Of a DNA stretch of 7,454 nucleotides, positions 1 through 4,537 are shown in pieces (within the stretch, counting starts at the first letter, position 1; every line of letters starts with the position of its first letter). The stretch is from an uncultured Mycoplasmataceae bacterium (GTDB taxonomy: Bacteria; Bacillota_I; Bacilli_A; Mycoplasmatales; Mycoplasmoidaceae). The notes beneath the pieces were generated by a model, which did not search any database, was not told the DNA's origin, and saw nothing but the letters and a program-made list of their open reading frames with translations. Location of the stretch: contig CAMWQH010000026.1 in assembly GCA_947176435.1 (NCBI GenBank), positions 1-7,454 of the forward strand, given 5' to 3'. Both the position numbers and the translations under genes were made by a program.

Positions 1-2
1 AT

Positions 3-1010
3 AGTAACTGAACAAAAAGCAGTAAGTTTAGCATAAAAATCTGGAATTGAGAATCAAGAAATTACTAAAATACTATTTCAAATAACAAATAAAATCAAGT
101 CATAAAACACCAAAATAAGAATATCTCATAAAACAAAATGTTTAGCTAGTTTTTTTGTTGGTAATTTATTAAATTTAGGATGATGAATCCCCCCCCAACT
201 CAAATATTTATTATTAAATAATTTTGGTATATATCAAAAAGCATAGTTAAAATTCAACATTTGTTTATAAATTCATTTAGTTATAGGATTATTTTCAAAA
301 ATGGTAAAAATGACAAAAAACAATGAAACTATAAGTAATGATGGGATTCAGTCCACAAAATAGTGTGTTTTTAGAACAAAAGTAGATGCACAAACAGATA
401 CTGAATAAAAAGAAACTAATAGTGTAAATAAGATTTTAATAGTTAGTTTTGAGTTTGTATCTTTTTTAAACGTTTTACTTACAAAATTAAAATCAATTAT
501 AGCAAACATTAAAATTAATTGGTTTGTACAATGATTTGAAGGAAATGAAGTTCAAGGGAATGAATCAGAAACAATTTTGTAAGAAAGCTCATTAAAAAAA
601 CCAGTTTTCTCTTCTAAAATTGTTTTTCCATAATTATGTATCTCAGTACAATTTGCTGGAAAAACTATATCAATCAAAAAAGTTGTTAAATAACAAAACA
701 AAGCAATTGTTAAAAGTTTAGAAAATCTTTTTCTTCCATAAATTATGTATATAAATATAGGGAAGACTGACCATGTTGGAATCGCAGATAAATAAAACAA
801 TGATAATCATGTTGCAATTGGTATTTTGTAATCGCACGTAGTTAAATCAAAAACAAAGTTACTTGCATTTTTTTCATAGACCAATTGGATAAACCCAGAA
901 AAACTTGATTGTAATGTCTGCATTAACACAATCAAAACAGTAAATAGAAGACCACCAAAAAAACAGTTATGAAAATTAAATCACTTTTGACTTTTCTTAT
1001 TTGAAAGCAT
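3..1010 (-). CDS. PAP2-superfamily integral membrane protein, copy 1 (3' end beyond window)
   Basis: Seen: one open frame of 336 codons from ATG at 1010 to the window edge, with nine in-frame TGA codons (residues 10, 68, 153, 221, 246, 259, 295, 311, 319) read as Trp; TGG is used at 80 and 272. Hydrophobic stretches lie near residues 17-32, 68-91, 99-118, 161-173, 189-208, 222-237 and 293-320, so it is polytopic. Two PAP2-type motifs are visible: FPSNH at 156-160, and S209-T210 followed by H216 and D220 (STFVLKTHYFVD). The second resembles the SR-x5-H-x3-D motif with Thr in place of Arg. Family knowledge: PAP2 enzymes use these His and Asp residues for lipid phosphatase or phosphotransferase chemistry at the membrane. 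The substrate here is unknown; phosphatidate-type lipids are a guess, since mollicutes have no peptidoglycan. It is a paralogue of the gene at 2297-3373 and divergent from rplK. No Shine-Dalgarno is seen. A G8 run interrupts codons 272-274. Confidence 0.85.
189..196. repeat. Homopolymer C8 (G8 on the coding strand) inside PAP2 copy 1
   Basis: Eight consecutive C on the plus strand in a very AT-rich region form codons TGG-GGG-GGG (residues 272-274) of the minus-strand PAP2 gene. The frame is open as written. One extra G gives a stop four codons later; one fewer G gives a stop about 14 codons later. Either change would remove the C-terminal hydrophobic segments. Such tracts can slip during replication, or may be miscounted in sequencing. 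Confidence 0.7.
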
Positions 1011-1026
1011 ACTAATAATTATTAGT
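1011..1026. repeat. 16-bp perfect palindrome just upstream of the PAP2 copy 1 start
   Basis: ACTAATAATTATTAGT is fully self-complementary and abuts the ATG of the minus-strand PAP2 gene, in the region where its transcript would begin. It could be an operator, but it is made almost only of A and T, so chance is a serious alternative. Confidence 0.4.
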
Positions 1027-1027
1027 C

Positions 1028-1056
1028 AAAATAAACAAAATTTGCTTTTTTTTCAA
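1028..1056 (-). promoter_or_regulatory. Possible promoter of PAP2 copy 1
   Basis: On the minus strand, TTGAAA (1056-1051) is followed after 17 bases by TATTTT (1033-1028). This predicts a start near 1021 and a leader of about ten bases. The -35 lies inside the spacer of the rplK promoter, so the two divergent promoters would overlap. The match is moderate in an AT-rich region. Confidence 0.35.
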
Positions 1057-1069
1057 AACTTTATATAAT
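1042..1069 (+). promoter_or_regulatory. Promoter of the rplK-rplA operon
   Basis: A perfect -10 TATAAT at 1064-1069 lies 16 bases after TTGCTT (1042-1047), with a T8 run covering the junction of -35 and spacer. Transcription would start near 1075-1077, giving a leader of about 86 bases that carries the L1-binding hairpin. The -10 is strong and the -35 weak. Confidence 0.65.
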
Positions 1070-1089
1070 AAATACACAAATTAAGTAGC

Positions 1090-1120
1090 ATGTGGAAGGC
1101 AAATTGCCAATAAACCACGT
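1090..1120 (+). promoter_or_regulatory. L1-binding ribosomal protein leader of rplK
   Basis: Seen: an outer stem of ATGTGG (1090-1095) with CCACGT (1115-1120), six pairs including one G-U. An inner stem GGCA/TGCC (1098-1101 with 1105-1108) has a three-base loop. Between them is an asymmetric internal loop, AA on the 5' side and AATAAA on the 3' side. Known: ribosomal protein L1 binds its own operon leader by mimicking its 23S rRNA site, two short helices flanking an asymmetric A-rich loop, and firmicute leaders have a very similar GUGG...CCAC form. Inferred: excess L1 binds here and represses translation of rplK and, by coupling, rplA. Confidence 0.75.
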
Positions 1121-1145
1121 AGAGAACTTACAAATAATATATAAG

Positions 1146-1152
1146 AAAGGAG
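1146..1152 (+). promoter_or_regulatory. Shine-Dalgarno of rplK, fixing a GTG start
   Basis: AAAGGAG ends nine bases before the GTG at 1162. It supports that non-ATG start; an overlapping TTG at 1160 is in another frame. Confidence 0.8.
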
Positions 1153-1161
1153 AAGTTACTT

Positions 1162-1617
1162 GTGGCTGCTAAAAAAGAAATAAAGAGAATCGCTAAGATT
1201 CAATTAATTGGTGGACAAGCTAAACCAGGACCAGCATTAGCGTCTATTGGTATCAATATGGCTGAATTCACTAAACAATTTAATGATAAAACTAGAGATC
1301 GTATGGGAGAAGTAGTACCATGTGTTATTACTGCATTCTCAGATAAGTCTTTTACTTTTATCATTAAGACTACACCTGCATCAGTTATGTTAAAGAAAGC
1401 TGCTAAAATTCAAACAGCTGGTAAAAATCAAATAATTGATACAGTTGCTACAATTACTAAAGAACAAGCTTTAGAAATTGCTAGATACAAACTACCTGAC
1501 CTTAATGCATATGATGAAGAAGCTGCATTAAGAATGATTGCAGGTACTGCAAAACAAATGGGAATCAAGATTAAAGATGTTGATTTAACACCTGTTAAAA
1601 ATGGAGGTAAAAAATAA
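1162..1617 (+). CDS. rplK: 50S ribosomal protein L11
   Basis: L11 forms the stalk base of the large subunit with 23S rRNA, where translation factors and L10/L12 act. The protein is 151 aa, a little longer than the usual 140-odd because of a Lys-rich C-terminal tail. Seen: the N-terminal domain [19 protein letters not shown] (about 23-41), equivalent to the family GPALGxxGINIxxFxxxFN. Next comes [26 protein letters not shown] (about 57-83), the hallmark P-A-x-x-L-L/K-K-A segment. The C-terminal RNA-binding domain has [12 protein letters not shown] (about 123-134), matching the conserved I-x-GTAxSMGI. Start: GTG with a good Shine-Dalgarno. The stop TAA overlaps the rplA ATG (TAATG), so the two are translationally coupled. 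Expression is probably under L1 feedback through the leader hairpin. Confidence 0.97.
   Translation: MAAKKEIKRIAKIQLIGGQAKPGPALASIGINMAEFTKQFNDKTRDRMGEVVPCVITAFSDKSFTFIIKTTPASVMLKKAAKIQTAGKNQIIDTVATITKEQALEIARYKLPDLNAYDEEAALRMIAGTAKQMGIKIKDVDLTPVKNGGKK
1603..1607 (+). promoter_or_regulatory. Shine-Dalgarno of rplA within the rplK 3' end
   Basis: GGAGG, encoded by the last codons of rplK, lies nine bases before the rplA ATG at 1617. It supports both the start choice and efficient re-initiation. The next gene downstream has no equivalent site. Confidence 0.75.
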
Positions 1618-2297
1618 TGCCTGGAAAGAAATACAAAAGTGCTAAGTCACTTTTTGACACTAAGAAAATTTATTCTATTGAAGAAGCAGTAGGATTAGCA
1701 AAGAAAACATCAATTACAAAATTTGATTCTTCAATTGATGTTGCTATTAAATTAAATCTTGATACAACTAAGGCTGAGCAACAATTAAGAGGAACAATTG
1801 CTTTACCTCATTATTTTGGTAAAACTAAGAGAGTTCTATTGATTAGTAGCGATGTTACTGATGCACAGGCAAAAGAAGCTGGTGCAGATTATTTTGGCGG
1901 AAGCGATAAAATCGCTGACATTAAAAATGGTTGGTTAGACTTTGATGTAATTATTACTACACCTAAATTCATGCCTGAGTTATCAAAATTAGGTAAGATC
2001 TTAGGTCCTAAAGGTTTAATGCCTAACCCTAAATTAGGAACAGTTACACCTAAACCATTAGATGCAGTTAAAGAATTCAAAAAAGGTAAAATGAATTACC
2101 GTACTGATACCTATGGAAACATTCATATGACAATCGGTAAAGTGTCAGCCGCTGCTGAAAAAGTTATCGAAAACTTTAATACATTATTAGATTTCATCAA
2201 ATCTAAAAGACCTTCAACCGTTAAAGGTGAATACATTCAAAAAATTTATTTATCTACAACTATGGGTCCTGCTATCAAAGTTCAATTTGATAAGTAA
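1617..2297 (+). CDS. rplA: 50S ribosomal protein L1
   Basis: L1 builds the mobile L1 stalk of the large subunit, which guides release of the deacylated tRNA, and is also the translational repressor of the L11-L1 operon. The protein is 226 aa, normal for the family. Seen: the N-terminal KYKSAKSLFDTKKIYSIEEA region, and a central GPKGLMPNPKLGTVTP block (about residues 126-142), which is the family signature. After it come NYRTDTYGNIHMTIGKVS (about 156-173), matching the conserved Y-R-x-D-x-x-G-x-x-H-x-x-I-G-K, and a C-terminal STTMGPAIKV (about 213-222). Start ATG overlaps the rplK stop, and its own TAA overlaps the ATG of the following PAP2-like gene in the same TAATG arrangement. Confidence 0.97.
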   Translation: MPGKKYKSAKSLFDTKKIYSIEEAVGLAKKTSITKFDSSIDVAIKLNLDTTKAEQQLRGTIALPHYFGKTKRVLLISSDVTDAQAKEAGADYFGGSDKIADIKNGWLDFDVIITTPKFMPELSKLGKILGPKGLMPNPKLGTVTPKPLDAVKEFKKGKMNYRTDTYGNIHMTIGKVSAAAEKVIENFNTLLDFIKSKRPSTVKGEYIQKIYLSTTMGPAIKVQFDK

Positions 2298-3373
2298 TGT
2301 TACAAAAAACTAAAAATAATTGATTAAAATTTCATCACTGTCTATTTGCTGGATTGATTTGGACAGTGATTTTTTGTTTTATTCAAACTTATGAAGGTAA
2401 TTTTGTTGTTACTATACAAAAAGCGTATATAAGTAGTAATGTTTATCAACCATTTGAATTAATTACCTGTGATTATAAAATCCCAATTATTTCTTGATTT
2501 ACTGCTTTTTATTTGACAGCTATACCTTCTTGAACTATAGTACCAATTTTTTTATTTGTAATTTATGGATCAAGAAGATTTAGCAAATTAATTAGTATTG
2601 AAATATTCGTTTATATTATTTCACTTATCATTGGAATTGCTTTTCCAGTAAGTTCAGAAATAATTCAACAATATGGTAAAGATGCAATGATAGGTACAAT
2701 GGGTTTTTGAAACAACATTGAGAGATGAATGCTAGATACTAATTTTCCATTGCTTTCATTTCCTAGTAATCATTGTATAAATCAAATATTACTAATGTAT
2801 GCAGTAATAGATTTTAATTTTTTTGATAAAACTCATTCTTTTGATACACAAAAGAAAATAATTATTAAAACATTATTAACTTTATTTGTTTCTTTTTATT
2901 CGATAATGGTTTGTGCTTCAACATTTGTATTGAAAGCACACTTCTTTGTTGATTGAATCCCTTCTTTTGTTATTTGCACAATTGTTTGAATCGCATTACG
3001 TCTTATTAAAAAAGATAAAATTGCATTATTTTTCAACAAATTATTTACTAATTTTGGTTGGATGATGGGTTATTATGATTCAAAAAATAATTTTTCTTTA
3101 GAAAATAGTGTAACATGAGGAATAATTTATAAAGATGATAAAAAACCTCTAGGAGGAGGTATTAAATTTTTTCTTTTATGCGATCTTGTGGTATGTATTA
3201 TTTATGGAACTATTGTAGCGTTTACTAATTTAAACATAATAAATACATCAGCTAAAAGTATCATCTACAATTTCATTCAACCTTTATTGTTAATAGCAAT
3301 TCTTTTGGTTTATGCTGGATGTTTAGCGCGGTATGCGGTTTATCAAAGAAAGAAAAATTTTTCTATTGAATAA
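2297..3373 (+). CDS. PAP2-superfamily integral membrane protein, copy 2
   Basis: Seen: 358 codons with in-frame TGA read as Trp (residues 9, 67, 79, 138, 144, 220, 231, 274). It is polytopic, with hydrophobic segments near 17-30, 66-90, 100-117, 161-173, 189-207, 221-235, 290-310 and 325-343. PAP2-type motifs match copy 1: FPSNH at 155-159, and S208-T209 with H215 and D219. The residues CDYKIPI and YGSRRFSKL are also shared. By hand count about 52 of 78 residues are identical to copy 1 in the motif region (150-227); the C-terminal third is much more diverged. Start: the ATG overlaps the rplA stop, and the N-terminus (M-L, then W9, FH, C15, GL and QT) aligns with that of copy 1. No Shine-Dalgarno is present, so expression probably relies on coupling to rplA. 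Function: membrane lipid phosphatase or phosphotransferase by family; substrate unknown. Arg345 is encoded by CGG, a codon seen nowhere else in frame in the window. Confidence 0.85.
2334..2380 (+). terminator. Intrinsic-terminator-like hairpin inside the start of PAP2 copy 2
   Basis: ATCACTGTC (2334-2342) pairs perfectly with GACAGTGAT (2362-2370). A further U-G and A-U pair inside leave a 15-base loop. The stem runs into six T (2370-2375), a G and four more T. It lies about 40 bases after the rplA stop, where an operon terminator would be expected, yet within codons 13-28 of the next gene. Ribosomes translating that gene would disrupt it. Confidence 0.65.
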
Positions 3374-4099
3374 TTATTTTATTTTTTGAAAAAATTCAGT
3401 TGCTTTTATTGGGAAATATAAATCTACTATTGCATCAGTAAATGTAGATTTTTTTGGGTTAACTTCAATTATTTTAATTTCTTTATTTTCTTGCTTTGCA
3501 AGATAAGGTAGACTATTTGCTGGCATTACTTGTCCTGAAGTTCCAATTACTAGGATTACATCTGCTCTAGCTATTGTATCAAATGCAAGATCGTGGACTC
3601 TTGGATTAATTTGTTCACCATAAAAAACGAAATTTGGTTTTAAAACCGTACCACAATTTGGACATTTGGGTGGAATAGACGAAAGGATTTTTTTATCAGA
3701 TTTAAATTCCTTGTTACATTTAGGACAAATTAATGTTTTTGTTGTTCCGTGAAATTCAATAACATTAGTAGCACCACCATCTTGATGAAGGTTATCAATG
3801 TTTTGAGTGATAACTGCTTTGACAACACCCTCTTTAGATAGTCTACCGATTTCTTTGTGAGCAAAATTTGGTTTAGCCTTATCCATAAATTGATAAAAAA
3901 TTTTATATATTTCTTTTCAAGAACTTTCAGGATTGTTGTAAAAATAATCTAATTCAATAAATTTAGGATCGTATTGTGTTCACAAACCACCACTGCCTGT
4001 AAATGGTGGAATGCCACTTTCTACAGAGACACCAGCCCCTGTAAAAACTACAAGATTTTTTGAATTTAAAATTAATTCTTTTGCTTTTAAGAAGTCCAT
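3374..4099 (-). CDS. Sir2-family NAD-dependent protein deacylase (sirtuin)
   Basis: Sirtuins remove acetyl or other acyl groups from lysines, consuming NAD and releasing nicotinamide and O-acyl-ADP-ribose, in the cytoplasm. The protein is 241 aa, normal for a bacterial single-domain sirtuin. Seen in order: NAD-binding GAGVSVESGIPPF (21-33), TQNIDNLHQ (98-106), catalytic His117 in EFHG, and zinc ligands C125, C128, C146 and C149. After these come KPNFVFYGE (154-162), GTS (186-188) and IEVN (211-214). Two TGA codons encode W40 and W61; reading them as stops would lose the first 71 residues including the NAD loop. Odd: the usual D-F-R after GIP is P-F-T here (32-34), losing a widely conserved Arg. 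Its stop abuts the stop of the convergent PAP2 gene with no spacer. No Shine-Dalgarno is seen and the predicted leader is very short. Acyl-group preference cannot be told from sequence. Confidence 0.9.
3420..3455 (+). terminator. Possible terminator for PAP2 copy 2, antisense within the sirtuin gene
   Basis: AAATCTAC (3420-3427) pairs with GTAGATTT (3444-3451) around a 16-base loop and leads into seven T (3449-3455) on the plus strand. It begins about 47 bases after the stop of the convergent PAP2 gene, inside the 3' coding region of the sirtuin. The stem is weak, with three G-C pairs. No comparable hairpin was found for the sirtuin transcript. Confidence 0.45.
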
Positions 4100-4113
4100 A
4101 AATATATTTTAAA

Positions 4114-4143
4114 TGTATATTCTAATAATATAATACTTATCAA
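4114..4143 (-). promoter_or_regulatory. Possible sirtuin promoter
   Basis: On the minus strand TTGATA (4143-4138) is followed after 18 bases by TATACA (4119-4114). The predicted start is near 4107, about eight bases before the ATG at 4099, giving an almost leaderless mRNA. This would explain the lack of a Shine-Dalgarno. It overlaps the divergent -10 at 4129-4134. Confidence 0.4.
4129..4134 (+). promoter_or_regulatory. -10 element for the small membrane protein gene at 4154
   Basis: Perfect TATAAT, with predicted transcription start near 4141 and a leader of about 13 bases to the ATG at 4154. No convincing -35 is seen about 17 bases upstream. It sits within the spacer of the divergent sirtuin promoter. 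Confidence 0.5.
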
Positions 4144-4153
4144 ACAATTAAAT

Positions 4154-4483
4154 ATGTCACAACAAGTTCAAATAACATTTATTGCATTAGGGATAATTGC
4201 TTTAATTTTATTGATTATTGCACTTTTTTATGCAATTATTGCTTTTAGAAAAATTGGTATTGTTTCTAAAAAAACTGATTATTTAGTTGAAGATGTAACT
4301 TATAAATCTGAAATGTTAATGCCTACAGTTGAAGCGTTGACAAGACTTTCAAAATATTCTGATTTATTAGAGGAATATGTGAGTGAGAACTCTAAATTTA
4401 CCTATGATTTTTTAAAAAAACATGCTGGTAAATTAGAAACAAAAAAGTCAAAATCTGAAGTTAAAACAGAATCTAAAAAATAA
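4154..4483 (+). CDS. Small membrane-anchored protein, DUF948-like, function unknown
   Basis: Seen: 109 aa with one strong hydrophobic helix at about residues 8-32, followed by a charged, probably helical region (about 33-92) and a Lys/Glu/Ser-rich tail ending in repeated Lys. This suggests an N-terminal anchor with a mostly soluble C-terminal part, perhaps cytoplasmic given the high Lys content. The shape and the KTDYLVEDV... PTVEALTRLSKYSD pattern recall firmicute DUF948 proteins, which have an N-terminal helix and then an amphipathic helical region; this assignment is tentative and no biochemical role can be given. Start: ATG at 4154 just after a TATAAT; no Shine-Dalgarno is visible. The gene is 54 bases upstream of uvrA on the same strand, but uvrA appears to have its own promoter. 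Confidence 0.75.
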   Translation: MSQQVQITFIALGIIALILLIIALFYAIIAFRKIGIVSKKTDYLVEDVTYKSEMLMPTVEALTRLSKYSDLLEEYVSENSKFTYDFLKKHAGKLETKKSKSEVKTESKK

Positions 4484-4498
4484 AAATAGTGCACTTAC

Positions 4499-4527
4499 TT
4501 TATGTTTACCACATTATGTGGTAAAAT
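4499..4527 (+). promoter_or_regulatory. Likely uvrA promoter with extended -10
   Basis: TGGTAAAAT (4519-4527) fits an extended -10 (TGn then TAAAAT), with a weak -35-like TTTATG 17 bases upstream (4499-4504). Transcription would begin near 4533-4535, only a few bases before the ATG at 4538, so uvrA mRNA would be nearly leaderless. This fits the absence of a Shine-Dalgarno. Confidence 0.45.
4505..4525. promoter_or_regulatory. Operator-like inverted repeat overlapping the uvrA promoter
   Basis: Ten-base arms TTTACCACAT (4505-4514) and ATGTGGTAAA (4516-4525) are perfectly complementary around a single T. The repeat covers the promoter spacer and most of the -10, the usual place for a repressor site. 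No T-run follows, so it is not a terminator. Each half (TTTACCACA) matches the DnaA-box consensus TTWTNCACA except at position 4, so DnaA is one candidate binder; an unknown dimeric repressor is equally possible. Confidence 0.55.
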
Positions 4528-4537
4528 AAATTACCCT

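Noticed and set aside
552..800. A short fragment that could be read as a decayed PAP2 pseudogene.
   Set aside because: It is only the piece between in-frame TGA codons. With UGA as Trp the frame is continuous from 1010 to the window edge and aligns along its length with the copy at 2297.
1889..2080. Minus-strand ORF opposite rplA.
   Set aside because: It lies wholly inside a highly conserved ribosomal protein gene, has no promoter or Shine-Dalgarno, and its sequence mirrors the L1 codons.
3348..3363. A5/T5 self-complementary stretch at the end of PAP2 copy 2 as a bidirectional terminator.
   Set aside because: It contains almost only A-T pairs with no room for a loop, so a stable RNA hairpin is unlikely.
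2729..3373. Apparent separate small ORFs downstream of rplA.
   Set aside because: They are segments of one 358-residue gene interrupted only by TGA codons that encode Trp; both ends align with the paralogue or sit correctly against neighbours.
4488..4495. Eight-base palindrome AGTGCACT between the small membrane gene and uvrA.
   Set aside because: Too short to separate from chance, and it does not extend or carry a T-run.
4502..4537. Upstream in-frame ATG at 4502 as the uvrA start.
   Set aside because: It adds 12 residues not typical of UvrA, lies within the likely promoter and dyad, and has no Shine-Dalgarno.
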